Part shown: positions 1 to 12,796 of the stretch, in pieces | Layout: each line of letters begins with the position of its first letter | Position numbering within the stretch: position 1 is the first letter of the stretch | Source of the DNA: Silurus meridionalis | Lineage: Eukaryota; Chordata; Actinopteri; Siluriformes; Siluridae | Direction: 5' to 3' | Length of the DNA: 64,000 nt | NCBI RefSeq assembly: GCF_014805685.1 | Contig: NC_060899.1 | Location: 11,074,454 to 11,138,453 of the forward strand | Position numbers and translations under genes: made by a program | The notes under the pieces: generated by a model | What the model was told of the DNA's origin: nothing | What the model saw: only the letters and a program-made list of their open reading frames with translations | Databases searched by the model: none

Positions 1-1049
1 ACTATTAGAATGAATATTCTCCATCCAACACTTTAGAGTCTGTAGAAGAGGAATAATTGTAATATTTCGTGTCACCCAGAAGAGGACGGCTTTATGCTAA
101 TGATGATTATTATTAAAAGCACTCATAGACACTATGACATAGTGTAAAGTTCACCACATCCGACTCTTTGACCTACAACCAGTGTTTCAGAATTTGAATA
201 TGAACAATGAACATAAGAATTGAGGGGGGAAAAAAACATAAAACTGACACCATATTGTCTATTTTTTCTTTAAGATCAACCTCAATATATCCTTCTACTT
301 TTCATGCCAACTTTTGTAACAGTGCTCTGCCAATGTTCTGCCCACCAGGAACTGCAGCACAATACAAAGGCCTGTGCTTTTACCAGCGTGGGGCCACAGC
401 CCACACTAAATAGGATTCATGCATCGGTTCTCTTTTCACAGCACAAAAAAAATAAACTACGGTGTTGCCATAGACATTGTAAAACACAAACGTGACGCTT
501 ACGCCCAACCAGCTGACGTGTCTGTCTAATTATTGATGGCGAATTTGAATATTTAATAGAAGGTAAACAAGTGGACTGTATATAAAGCAGAAGGCAGAAC
601 TGGCGTATGTTTATGGATAATCTACAAACATTGAATTTTACATAATGAGTAATGTTTATCCATGTGCACATCAAATGCCTACCACACTACTAAACAGCAA
701 CATCTGTCAGGCAATCATGAAGTGATGAGTGAAAGTGAAAGCTCTTTTTTGACACACTGGATGTCTTGTGGTGAGTGTCTACATGGTGGTCTTGATATTT
801 AACCATTTTCAATATTTAGCACTGTCCTAAATTAGGTCACATAAGTAAGACAGATAGTCAAATTCGTGTCATAATCAGTAGATAAGGAAGAAACCTGCAT
901 AACAATTGTAGTCAGGGTCATAGTTACTAACATTTACAAAAAAAAAAAGAACTAAAGCTGGAGGACTGCCAGGGGGTAACCTCAGTATCTTTAATATGTA
1001 TCCTGCACCTGGAACCTGGACAGTAGCACACCTTTAAAAAAGATTCAAG

Positions 1050-1101
1050 GTACATAATATTACATATACATATATTTATGTATATGTAATATGTTAGGTA
1101 C
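1050..1101. repeat. AT-rich perfect hairpin
   Basis: ATTACATATACATA and TATGTATATGTAAT form a 14-base perfect stem around a short loop, with weaker pairing further out (AATAT/ATATT, GGTAC on both sides). Probably a MITE-type remnant or simple AT-rich palindrome. Confidence 0.6.
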
Positions 1102-1334
1102 ATATTTTTGAAGCTTTGAGGGTACCTTATTACTTGCACCTTTCTATTTCGAAGAGACAAATACTAAAGATGCAAAAATATACAGTTAAATGGCACCAAA
1201 TGGGACAGTGTTTCTGAGGGTATTGGTTAGAAGTTGACTTTTAAAAGCAATATGGTTTTCAATAAGGTTCTAAGGATCTAAAAACCAAATCTATGATTTT
1301 TGCGCATAAAACAACTCTCAAATACCGCACACTA

Positions 1335-1500
1335 TATGACAAAAGTCTGTGGATACCTACATCCTTAATAACCTCCACTATTCTAAAAGGCAAAATAGGT
1401 TTACACTAGATTCTACGGCATGGCTTAGAGCGATTTGCCCATTCAACCACAAGAATATTATTGAGGTCAGGCAGTCACTGTAACCCTTAGGCAGTTACCT
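1335..1500 (-). mobile_element. Fragment of decayed Tc1-type relic (family P)
   Basis: Matches the family at ATGACAAAAGTCTGTGGATA, TAACCTCCACTATTCTAAAA and CAACCACAAGAATATTATTG; strongly decayed. Confidence 0.5.
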
Positions 1501-4500
1501 AAACCCTAACCCATATCCATTTTTTAACAGGAAACATGGTAAGCACATCACACATGCCACTCCTGCTAAACTTATTAACAAACTCAAAATGACCGGAACT
1601 GCTGAGGACCAAAAGTGGACATCCAATGACGACAGCAAACCGACATCTCTTATGTATAAAAACTTAGTGTAGTTCATTCTCAGTCTTTAATATGAATATA
1701 AAAGTAAATGACTTGCTGAATATTATTCCCAAATAACTATTTTATTATGAACCTTGATTTTCTTAATCTACCTTGTGCAGAGGTTCATTAACAAATTTTG
1801 TGGTAAAAGTGGAGAGAAGGTAGCTCATAGGGACAACCTCAGTCCACTCAGTAAAGAAAGAAAAAAAGACTTTCTCAAGATCTCTGGGTTTGTTTAAACT
1901 AGTGAGACATGACGTGTTCACGATAGTTTATTAAAGAAAGTAACTGCATGTATGTGAGGGTGAACTGAGGGGAACCTGAACAACCATAAACACAAAACAA
2001 AGCCGCAGAGAAGTGACAGAGACAAACAGGAAAAAACGAAACCACGAATCTGTCCATTAGGCTTTGCTTCTTTAAATAATCTTAGTTCATTTAACCACCA
2101 AATTCAATAAAAAATATAATTCAATGTATGTAACAGCTGTTGAAAACCCCTTCCATGATGTTTTACTAACTTGTAATATAGTATTATTTTTGTTTAGTTT
2201 TTGGACATAGTTTATTTTAACACAAAAGTGAAAACAGGCAATACTGCATTTAATGGTTCATCACTGACTTATGTATTTTGTGTCACATGTTTACTAATAG
2301 CATGTTTCTAACTATCCAGCAACTAATATAAAAAGTGGCATTTAATGTCTTACTTTTTAGAGCTCTTTGTCTAGACTTATAGTTTTAACCTCTGAAAGGG
2401 CTAAACGGTCTCACTGTCCAGCATGATCTTTGCGGGAATAAACAATTTTTTGCTTTTTCAACCACATTGACATCTGGCTGTTTTTCCCCGACTGCCCACA
2501 TTCTGTATGATAAGGGTATTATGCATATATTTGTGTATAAATGCTGTTTGGTGTTTTATTCCAAAATGAATGTTTGTTATCTGTACCACCTCTCACTGAG
2601 AAAACTTTTTTCTACATTACATTTGAGTTAGCGTTAGGTGTTGAAGGTTAAATCCAGTCTGTGAAGTATTTAAATGACCCTCAGCTAATGTACACCACTT
2701 AGATGGTCTATCTGAATGACCACATTCTCAATCTGGAATAATGTTACCCCTTTTTATTCCAGGGTTAGATTTCAGTCGGCAAAGCCTTTTACAAAAAAAA
2801 AGAGTAAGGTTAATTTATTTCCCTCACTCATGTACACGGATATAAAGGTGATCTTAAAATTTTTTTTAAAAAAAGCGAAAAGTACCTAAAGTCAATTTCT
2901 TTCAATTTCAGCTAATAATGTGAAACCCCTGGTTTAACAGTAGCTATAAACAGTATGTAGGACAATATGAGGAAAAAGGATTTTAAAGTATGGTGGACTT
3001 TATCAGAAAGATCTGCTAATCTCCTTTGCACAAAGTGAAGTATGAATCCTGACAGTTTCTGCAGAAGTTTCATTATCAGAGACAACCTCAGAAGCCCGCA
3101 CACCCCTTAGCAAAGCCGCTAACAGAATGAGCAATGAGAAAGACGCCCTGGATGACTCATACGAAAAGTGAGTTTGTTTGAAGGCATTGGAGGACATCAA
3201 AGAGTTAAATGTTTGTAGGTGGAACCAATACCTTGACACCTCTGCTCTGGCAGAAAGGGGACTTTTTTCAGTTCTCGTCCTTCCTGTGCCTTGAGACCCA
3301 GACCTTTCCCATATAGTAACTGCTACTCTGTACAGAGGACAGTGTGACAGTGAAAGCCTATTTACAAATAATCCCGCGACTACCACCCACTGTAATGAGC
3401 ATTGAGTTTAAGTGACAAGGGAATCCCCTGAATAGTGGCTCATGGCATATCTGAAAAAGATTATATAATTCGAACCCCTATTATTCCCAATTCAAGACCC
3501 GCTTATACCATACATGAAATCATGGTGAGTAAACAAAAGACACTGGACCCTTGAAGTACTTGGTTCCCTGGCCAACGCTTCATAATAAAAACAGCAAACT
3601 ATGGGGTGTTCCTCTTATAGTAACTGGCCCTTAATGTGGCAACGAGAGCTCTGTTGCTGTTCACTAAGGGAAATATTATTTGGCCATCCAGAAGAAGTTC
3701 TATCTGAAGTCCCCCTTTTTCCTAATCGACTTCATATTTTCCATTTGTGCTTTTTCCTGCAGAGTTTGAAACAATCGCTATCTTACTGACGCTGCTGGCT
3801 TTTCTGGAGGAGCACAGCAGCTGCAAATAGGAATTCTGCATGCCACATTGGCAGGAGCACGTTCAGTGGAAAAAATGTTCTCGTGGGTTCCCCTGCAGAA
3901 CTGAGGGGTGTATGGCCAAGGGGAAGCCCTGGCCAAGTATAACAAACAAAGAGGCTTTCCTCAGCTCTGCCAGGCGGTCCATTCCACTGCTCAACAATGG
4001 TTGCCATAGAACTTGTTTTGCACATCATAACAACATCAACATATCCAAGAAATCCTCAGCTGTTTTTTTTTTTTTTACTTTTGGGGTACCCAAGGTTGAA
4101 AAGGCTTCCATTACTTACTCTACTACAGAAAAGCCACCATAACAATGTCACAAAAATGTTGGCTTTTTGTATCTTTTACAGTAACCACCACAGACTCTTA
4201 TTAGTAGTTAATTACATATCAAGTGAGCTTTCACAATAAATGTACAGTAATTAGGTATAATCTGTGACTAATTACTGGCAGGGCCTGTTGGACACGTGCC
4301 ATCATGCAAAAAAAGCTATCAACATGAACAAGTTACAGTAACAGAACACAAAATAAATAAGTGAAAAAAAAATTACTGAATCTGGAATATATTTAAAAAA
4401 TGTCATTCAGTTTGGCTCCAACTGTTTCCACTAAAACAAGTACATTAACAAGTGTTAAGTGTTTTCTGAAATAGGTTCATTACAAAAAAAGATGAAATAA

Positions 4501-4973
4501 AATGGACCAAAGAAGTCACCCTGCTGCCATCCTGCTTTCAGCTCTAGCTATTGAGTCAGGATTGGAATTTGTCCAATTTGTGAATGATTTTTTTTATGAT
4601 TAAAGCAAGAAAATTCTACTCGTAATGGATATTTAGTGGCTATTTAGGGGCCCAGGACTAATCTGTCCCTGGGGCTAATGGAAACTTCATCCTGGATTGT
4701 GTGTATCAGATATATAGGCATGTGTGCAAAACAAAGAACAGACACTCAGAAATGTGACATGCATGTTTCCTGCTATTGTTTCACTGCTGAAATTGTCTGA
4801 CCTCAGCCAGATGTAGATGTTCATGCCAGCAACGTATACCACACAATCAACCCTGAGTAGAACCGTTAGGATTCCTGGTAGTAGTGTAACAACAATCATA
4901 ATCCACACAATTAGTGAAAACGTACAAATAATGGTTGCCTAACGACTCAAGTCAACATGGCAAACAGACTTAC

Positions 4974-5645
4974 CATCATCCAGGTAGGCCTGGTCCAGAT
5001 TCTCCTGTTTGACAGTGACTCGCCCAGGAAGAGAAGCTCTCTGTTCTTCAGCAGAAGAACATCTTTGTGGACTGACTTCCCCAGGAGGGGACCTGTCCTT
5101 TGGAATCCTATTTGTGTAGGGCTGCTGTTGAATAATGGTGGGGTACTGCTGGGTTTGGGGGGCTTGTGCTGCAGCAGCTGAACGTGAAGCCACTGCTGTC
5201 TGAGTTCCTTGAGGGCTATATCCCTCGCAGTAGAGGTTTTGATGTTTCTGGCCTGGTGGAGTTATATTTTCACCTCTTAACAAATTTTGGTTGGTGGGGG
5301 AAAACTGGATGACGGGGTGCTGACCAACCAAATGAGAAGACTTGGCTGGGGAACCAGTATGGACCAGGACAGAACGATGGGCTTCAGGCACCATGACTCC
5401 TGTTTGGATGTACAAGCTGGGCCCTATGTTCTTTTCAGCACGGGGATACACAATGTGCTGCTGAAAGCAGGGTTCTGAAGAGGAGATTCCAGAATGGTTC
5501 TGGTGGCAGGAAGTCATGTTGGGGAGCAAGCCATTATCCGAGCTTAGATAATAGGAGTGTGGGGAAACTCCTAAAGTCTGGGACATCATATATCCGATAT
5601 GTCCAGATTCATATTCATCCAGTGGTTCTGTTTTGATAGAAGAAA
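4974..5645 (-). CDS. nfatc2: nfatc2 exon 9, C-terminal transactivation region
   Basis: 672 bases from a TTCCACAG acceptor to a consensus GTAAGT donor after LDQAYLDD. It begins SSIKTEPLDEYE; the IKTE matches a psi-K-x-E sumoylation site known in mammalian NFATC2. Near the end VTVKQE matches a second such site. In between are proline/glutamine-rich blocks typical of the activation region (AHRSVLVHTGS, HPVIQFSPTNQNLL, QQYPTIIQQQP). In mammals the next exon adds either VNEIIRKEFSG... or ELIDTHLSW...; neither was found in 1-4973. If the donor is not used the frame reads 11 more residues (GKSVCHVDLSR) to a TAG at 4939-4941. Confidence 0.95.
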
Positions 5646-5838
5646 CTGTGGAACATAATATAGAAGCAATTTTTTTTTTACTTTAAAATATGTCCTACAA
5701 TATAAATACAAATATCTATCTGTAAACTAGTCTATCATTGTGTAGTATGTAGATTTAGCATGTGCATCTGATAACTTCACATACTTGGTGCAGTGCAAAG
5801 TATCTGCAAATTAAAGATACTTGACTTGAGCAGAGTAC

Positions 5839-5971
5839 CTGGCAGATGTGTATAAGTGAAGTGCTGAGGCTGACTGCGTTTCCGCTTCCCATTGATCACA
5901 TAGAAGTTCACCTTAGCAGGATGACAGATGGTTGGGTCTCTATAAGGAGGAACTTCAATAAACAGCATGCT
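5839..5971 (-). CDS. nfatc2: nfatc2 exon 8, IPT domain end and basic NLS
   Basis: 133 bases, TTTCTCAG acceptor and GTACTC donor. Encodes SMLFIEVPPYRDPTICHPAK, then VNFYVINGKRKRSQPQHFTY and THLP. It closes the IPT domain and contains the second nuclear-localisation segment KRKRSQ, which is intact. Ends in phase 1; the next exon gives Val-Ser-Ser-Ile-Lys-Thr-Glu-Pro. Confidence 0.97.
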
Positions 5972-6360
5972 CTGAGAAAGAGAGAAGGTATTTGCTTAGT
6001 GATTCATGTAAAGAGTCATTTGATTATAGACAGTGTTCAACTGTTTCTGACAGGGTTATGCATTCTTCTCCGATGCCTTGAGCAGGCCTGAGCAAAAGTG
6101 TAAAAATTGGATATAAGCTGTAATATTTTATTATTCTAGACTCAACTATGCACATTTACACATGTACATTGTGAGGATTGCTATTTGACATGGTTCAGTG
6201 ATTTTTATACAGGCTCTACATTATTTCGCCCACTCATGTGACTTTTAGATATATTGAAATATCAAGCAAATTATTAACTAAGTCACAGACAACAGTCAGT
6301 TATTAAGTTTTACATGCAATGTTTGTATAAAGTAATATTTTCAATATTCACTGAACTTAC

Positions 6361-6416
6361 TGCCTGGCTTTTGTCTTTGTCAACTGTGGCTTCCAACTCC
6401 CAAATTTGCTGTCCAT
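6361..6416 (-). CDS. nfatc2: nfatc2 exon 7, short IPT-domain exon
   Basis: Micro-exon of 56 bases between a TTTCTAG acceptor and a GTAAGT donor, encoding DGQQIWELEATVDKDKSQA. The peptide matches the NFATC2 segment that follows FTEK. Its length restores phase 0 exactly, which supports both boundaries. It is too short to show as an open frame and was found from the expected peptide. Confidence 0.95.
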
Positions 6417-9400
6417 CTAGAAATCAATTAAACAGAAACAAGAAAGGAAGCAAAAGTTTGATTAAGCTTGGTTTCAGAAAAAGATTACCCACTACCAGAG
6501 GTGACAAAAGTACATATATCCTTCACTCAAGTAGAAGTACAGATTCTTGTGTTTTAAAAGACTCTGGTAAAAGTTGAAGTACTAACTACACTTTTTCATT
6601 CAAGTTAAAATAAAGAAGCTCTGACTTGTACTTAAGTAGCTGCTACTATCTGTTTTAGTGTCACGCTGGTAACTGGACCTCACATCATATTAATACATTA
6701 ATATAAAAATGGTCAGGTGATCAGGAATGTCTCTGTTCTCAGTCATTTTTACATCGCTGACTCCCTCTGTCTCATCCACGTCAGTCCCATGCTTATTGTT
6801 GCCTTCTACCTTGCTTATTGTTAGCTTCGTAGGCTAGCCTAAGTTTTTGGTGCGTGATAGATAGTAAATGATACACCAGTGGTAGATTAAAAAAGCTGAG
6901 CAATGACAAGAAATAGGTTGATGGGCTGAAAACGGTGTGCAATGAAAAGAAAAAATGTTGATCATGTCACCAAATAGATTAAAAGTAAAGAAACGAGCCT
7001 GGTTGGAACATATAAGAAGTAGAGAGTACAGATTTTGTGTTAGAAATTTTATGATTGAAAGTAAAAAGTCACCAGAAAAATCTACTTAAATACAGTATCT
7101 AATTATTTGTATTTAATTACTTCCCATCCCTGACCACCCCAGAAGATGTACATAGAAAAAACAAAAAATAAATGGAAAAATATTTGATATAGTGTCTCAG
7201 TTAGCCACCAAGAGCCAACTAAAGAGGGTCCTGGATTTACTTTTAAGCCTAAAATTGTACTAGAGGGATGAACACCGTTCTATCAGTTGGTGATCTGGTC
7301 TATGTAATGACCATAGCATATGGTATGATGTATCTGATGCACCATAGATAAATCATGAAATCCTACTGGAGGAGACGCTTCAATACCATAAGGATAGAAA
7401 AGTTTTACCACAGGAGATGAAAAGTGTTTAATCAGAAGTCCATTATTCTTCCGTCTAAATAAAAACTAAATCCAAATTACGACTATAAAATCAACCTGTA
7501 GCATAATAGACTCACTTTTTTTCTGAAAATGTGTTACCTGTATGTAAATAAGCTTGCTGAGGTAAACCTGTTCATCTGTTTTTTACCTTGACCAGTGTGT
7601 CCTGTACAACAAAGACACTTTATAGCTAGATACCTGTATATATATAAAATGTAGTTTCGGCAGTATGGTTAAATACAGGCCAACAGGTTTGCTCATGTCT
7701 AAATAACCTTTATATTAAAAAAGACACACAAAACATTAACATGTTACTTATGATGATTTAGTTAACTCCTAATCTTTGTTATGACAGGTCAATGCAGGTT
7801 ATATTAGTTTTTTGTTTCATTTGTCTTTCAGTACTACAGCTTACATTGACACCTACTTCATATGCCCAACACAATAGAAATGGCATTGGGAGATCTTATC
7901 TCCAAACTCAACCGTTTCCTCTAACATGTCTAGTTCACTGGAAGATAGAGAACAAGTGAATTCTAATTGCATTATTCAGCAAGTTGGAAAAAGAACGCTA
8001 GGGAGCCTAATTTTTACAAAAAAAAAAGAGTGTAAGTTTGAATCAATGATTTTAAAAAGCCCTAAAAAAAAAAGATCAACCACATTCCAATAGGATTATT
8101 TATTAGGCAGGAATCAGTTTTGCATTTTTGTTCTCAGATTCTGGGAAACCCCGTCTATGATTGAAATTGAGACGCACATGGCTCAAATGAGTCAGCAGGA
8201 GACAGGGGGGATTCCACAGATGTTGGCAGATTAATTCAACTTCTCAAGATTGGTTTTATGATCAACTTGCTCCATTTCACGCACAACAGGTGAGGACCGC
8301 TTTTTTCTTAGCGTTTTTTTGTTTGTTTGCAGTGTGTTGAAAAGCTCCTATGACAGAAGCTCTTTTTTTTCCCTCTAATATAATGCAGCATGGAGGTTTT
8401 TCAGGGAAGGAAGCCCAGTTCTGGCATAGTCCCTAGCTCACTGAATACAGCTACATCAGTAGAAGTCCAAAAAATGTGCTAGCCAAAAACAGCTGTCTCC
8501 CATTCAGGGGGATTTCAGAGGCATACTGTTCCAGAGCATTTTGTCATCTGGAGAAACCCTCCAAAACAAAGGCAATCCCTCCTTGAGTCTTCGTTTTCTC
8601 CAAAATGAGCCATTACAGTACAGCAGAATTATGCAGGAGGGAACCCCAGACACTATTTTGTTGTGTGAGTGAGCGAACGAGTGAGCGAGTATACATCAGA
8701 GTGAAAGAGTTCCTGTTGAAGCAGACCCTAGAGGATTTCATGTCTAAGAGTCTCAAAGCTGCCCTTGTGTTAAACAGACGCCCTCTGGATTCTCTGAGTC
8801 ACAGCTATACACCGACAGACTGAGCACCTTACCATAGACCTGCAACCTCAGAGAACCATAAACAAAATCTAGTCATAAGCCAGACAACAAACATAAACTA
8901 GACGATGTACCTTGGATACACCAGGCAGCAAATTTTGGATTTTTTGAGGGAAAACAAACAACAAGCTATGAGTAATACATGTAAAAAAAAAATATGCAAC
9001 AACAAAATCAGCATTGTATGATGGAGAAATTCATAATTTCCCCTCAATAACAGTTTTAGGAATAATACACTTAAATTGACTGGTTTTGTCCGTCATTTTT
9101 ATTTAAAACAGCTGCCACTATCACCCTGTCTAAAGCTTTGAGAACTAAAAGAAGCACAAAGCAGCATTCAATAATCCATCTGCTTCTTATAGCCAAAGCA
9201 AATCATGCATGATGGACCAACATGTGCGCACAATAACAGTGGCACCTGCAGATAACAAACGCCATCACTCATGACCACCTTCTCTTATAATGAAAAACAG
9301 TTCATGAGCCTAGTTGGATAGTTATTTATTGATAGATTAATTGATCGGCTGCAACACATTGAATATTCATTACAGTTTAAACAGACTTTTTGAGCCCTGT

Positions 9401-10179
9401 TTTAGCACAACGCTGCATTATATCAGAAATCTAAATGCTAAATGTCATGCAAATGTGAGTGAGGAAGATTAGAAAAGGTCACAAATCAAATGTCATTCCT
9501 GCACACTGATATGTGAAACTCAGCTCGAGGGCAAGCATAAGAATTTGTTTTTGTAATAGTGGTGACTGTGATTAATAATTGGAAATTAGAAACCTTGGTA
9601 GGTTTTAACACTTGTTTTAATTATGTTCCTGTTCAAAAGTTCAATCCCATTGAAAACACTTTTGAGTTTGAGGTGTGTAGCAGTGACGCAAGGCTGCTGC
9701 TGTACTGTGTATTTTAATGAGTGTACAATGTTAAACAGTAATACCAATAATATCATTATAAGCAGCATTTTTGTATACATTTTGATCCCATATCTTCTTG
9801 TAAAAGTATGTCTTCCATTGAAAATGCAGATGATGTATGATTTAATAAAGCTACTATCCGTATGTAGCTACTTCTACTTTTAACTCTATAGATGGGTGAC
9901 AAATTAAATAAAAAATAGCATTCTGGATTTCAGTGTGCCGTGAGAGAACAAACCACCATTTGAAGGGACTAATTCCTCTAAAGAAACCCAAAGAAAATGG
10001 CATAAAGAGCTACAGTTTTTTTTCCCCTTTGATTTGTCACCTTCTTGTAGTAAAGACAGAGCTCCACAGAGCAGGGTTTTTTCCCCAAAAAATAACTAAA
10101 TGTTAGTAACTGTTTTCTGTTGAACTGATGCGCTACAGTGTGACTACTGCAATTCAGTTAAATGCAATTTTTTATTTCT

Positions 10180-10440
10180 AAAGTGCTTTTAACAATGGAC
10201 ATTATATAATATCGAATTATCATATTCACTTTATATATTTGAATCAATATGTATTCATCCCTCATGAGCAAGCATTAGGCAACTGTGGCAAGGAAAAACT
10301 TTATTAGATGGTATGAGGAAGAAACCTTGAGAGGAGCCAGACGCAAAAGGGGAACCCATTCTCATTTCGGTGACACCAAAAGTGTTATTATAAATATATT
10401 AAAACATTACAAACACTATAAAATATAAAAAATATCATGA
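10180..10440 (-). repeat. Interspersed repeat of the same family, copy 2 (reverse)
   Basis: The reverse complement of the 23.95 kb copy: GTGCTTTTAACAATGGACAT, AACTGTGGCAAGGAAAAACT, GAAACCTTGAGAGGAGCCAG and GGGAACCCATTCTCATTTCG are recognised in order. Confidence 0.75.
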
Positions 10441-10844
10441 GCACCAGAGTGTATGATTATGAGTAATGTCTTACATGTAATGTCATTTCTACAATCTTAC
10501 ACAGTCATGTTGGAGTTGTGTGACCAGGAGCTCTTGCGCAACTCAAGAATTAGCACAACATCTATGATCATTATAGATAAAACATCAACTCCATCTATGA
10601 CTTCATTAAACAATTTCCCTATGGGATTAAAAAAATATTCTGATTCTGATTCAGCGCCTTTAAATGTTCAGTGATGGAGAAACAGCATATGTATATGATT
10701 TAAATATGACATATGTCCTTGTGAAATAATCTGCACTTTTGTAACACTAAAAAGTGTGGATTTGGACTATAATTAGTAGTAACTGTATTGCATTCATCAG
10801 TGAATGATGCAACTATAGTGAACAGATATGTAGTGTCACTCAAA

Positions 10845-11035
10845 TGAGGATGGGTTTCCTTTTGAGTCTGGTTCCTCTAAAGGTTTCTTCCACATACCAT
10901 CTCAAGAGTTTTTCTATTTTCTATGACACCGCAGGCTTACTGATTAGGGAAAAACTTATAGGAACTCATTTATAGTGCTCATTTAGGCTTTGGGACAATG
11001 TCTATTATTATAGCGGCATACAAATAAAAGAAAAT
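10845..11035 (+). repeat. Interspersed repeat of the same family, copy 3
   Basis: Blocks GAGGATGGGTTTCCTTTTGAG, CTGGTTCCTCTAAAGGTTTC, GGGACAATGTCTATTATTAT and GGCATACAAATAAAAG. More decayed than copy 1. Confidence 0.7.
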
Positions 11036-11199
11036 GAAAAAAAAGTCGTTCTTTCACAAAAAAAAACAAAAAAACAAAAAAAAAAAAAAAAACTGGGCTA
11101 GCCTGTACATTCATTTGAAGAGTTCAAAATTCCAAACACTTTAATTAAGGTGTTTTGAGGTGAAATCCAGTCAAATTTCTACTTGGAACTGCTACTCAC

Positions 11200-11340
11200 C
11201 ATGGTTCTTCTCAGTAAAAATAACTTTGGAGTCAGCACTGAAATTCTGCCCAGTCAGAATCATCTGCTGTCCTCCAAGCACTGAACAGCTGTCCATGTCC
11301 TGCTTCTCCACCATGGGCAGCTCGTGTGCAGATCTTTGGG
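11200..11340 (-). CDS. nfatc2: nfatc2 exon 6, IPT/dimerisation domain start
   Basis: 141 bases, CTCCACAG acceptor and GTGAGT donor. Encodes SQRSAHELPMVEKQDMDSC, then GGQQMILTGQNFSADSKVIF and TEKNH, the linker and first part of the IPT (immunoglobulin-like) C-terminal half of the Rel region. Phase 1 at the end, continued by the 56-base exon 7. Confidence 0.96.
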
Positions 11341-12623
11341 CTGTGGAGACATTTGGATGATGCTATGAGAAATGTTGTTTTTCTATTTAATGTTTTAACC
11401 TGTAAGTAGTGATGGGCAGCTCTTGCATTCCTTTTTTTGTAGTACCTATTCAAAGAACCTTTAAACAAAAGAAACCCTCAAGATGATTGTATTTTGTGGA
11501 GACAAGAGTTCAAAGAATCTTAGTGAAGTCTGTATAAGCTGGGTCTGCATTTGGTGAATAAAGGTTCATTTCAGGACCCCTGTTTTGTCACAATTTTGTT
11601 ACTGATCTGTTACCAATAGTTTCTGACTGAAGTTTCATACATCAACCAGTCATTAATGAATGACAGCACAAAGCAGACTGGTGCTATTGGGAACGGTACT
11701 AGAAGGAAGTCTCAACTGATGCAAAACTAAACAATATTTCAGCACTATGGCAACCACAACGCACGCATCACTTCTGCAAGCGTGTCAAGATCCGGTTGTG
11801 TTCACAGGCTACCAATTTCTCCTAGCTGTGGCAACCTGCTGTTATTTGTCCAGTTACAAAAGCAAAGCTGTTCACTGCAGGAACTATGCAACCATGAAGC
11901 AGCTTCTACTGGCTTATCATCTCCCAACTCCGAAATTCAATATCCGTTGAAGCCAATTTGTTGACCTTTGGACAGATGTGCGAGGCACACTATGATCTGG
12001 GTCAGTCAGGTGAATAATACTTAGAAAAAATGGCTTCCTAAATAAGGCAGCGATGGCTGGTCTGCCGCAGGAGACTGTGCAAACAGCAGATTGCGTTATC
12101 TGGGTCATGTCCTATTCATAAGGCATGGGTTTTGCATCCTCTTTCTGCTGTGTTACTGTCCCTCTCTTCCTCTATTTTTTTCTGTAAGTAAATGAAAGCA
12201 GAGGGCAACAAATACGTATTTTTATATATCCTTTTTTTAAGTAGTGCCCATAAGGCGTACCTATGAGATTTTGTTTTTCTGTCTACTCCGCATCAGATCC
12301 AACAAAAACAAAGAACGCCTAACCGAGGAGGAAATACACTAACCAGATCCTGTCTGTTCCTCACTAACACAGGATACTGGAAACAACAAAATAACACATT
12401 TCAAGGGGTATATATGTGTCTAACGGAATACACACAAGTCTAGGATAGCAAAGTAAATATTTTCCTGAAAATGAACTTTCCATGCTAATACTTTTTTACA
12501 GCATTTCAAAGCACAGAAGCCTAGTGTATGAACAGGCACATTGCTACTCCAGCGGTGCGGTTAACATTAATACATCTCAATGAATGCTACAAATATGGTT
12601 TTTCGTTTAGCCATTTCACTCAC

Positions 12624-12796
12624 AGCACTCGATAGGATGAGAGGCCACTTGGAGGGACACATATTGACCCCCTGGCTGAGGAATGTGGATGCGGAACACC
12701 AGACGCACACGAGTATTCTTCCGCCCAATGTCTGTCTCGCCTTTCCGCAGCTCGATATCAGCGTTCCTGAGCTTTAGAATCCCAGCGCAGTCGATT
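12624..12796 (-). CDS. nfatc2: nfatc2 exon 5, Rel-homology domain end
   Basis: 173 bases, CCATAG acceptor and GTGAGT donor. Encodes [20 protein letters not shown], then [19 protein letters not shown] and a [11 protein letters not shown] end, the last strands of the DNA-binding half of the Rel domain. The [11 protein letters not shown] strand holds residues that face AP-1 in mammalian NFAT complexes (family knowledge). Ends in phase 1, completing Ser-Gln-Arg with exon 6. Confidence 0.96.

Larger units (their letters stand above)
1..4973 (-). other. nfatc2 last intron or 3' flank; terminal exon not identified
   Basis: No conserved coding exon was recognised on either strand. Because exon 9 ends at a good donor, this stretch is most likely intron, with the terminal exon further left or too diverged to see. 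Contents noticed: an AT-rich hairpin near 1050-1101, a decayed Tc1-type relic around 1335-1500, and otherwise AT-rich DNA. The open frames here, up to 127 codons at 3003-3386 minus, have no recognisable domain and no splice partner. Confidence 0.5.
6417..11199 (-). other. nfatc2 intron between exons 6 and 7
   Basis: 4.8 kb of AT-rich intron. It holds a reverse-oriented copy of a short interspersed repeat (about 10180-10440), a forward copy (about 10845-11035) and an A-rich tract at 11059-11091. No coding signal was recognised; open frames such as 8605-8823 and 9623-9883 look random. Confidence 0.7.

Noticed and set aside
1050..1101. Possible microRNA hairpin
   Set aside because: The stem is almost pure AT with simple ATA/TAT repeats and lacks the length and bulge pattern of a pri-miRNA.
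3003..3386. 127-codon minus-strand open frame downstream of nfatc2, tested as the missing terminal exon
   Set aside because: No VNEII/KEFSG or ELIDTHLSW-like sequence and no acceptor in the right phase leading into it.
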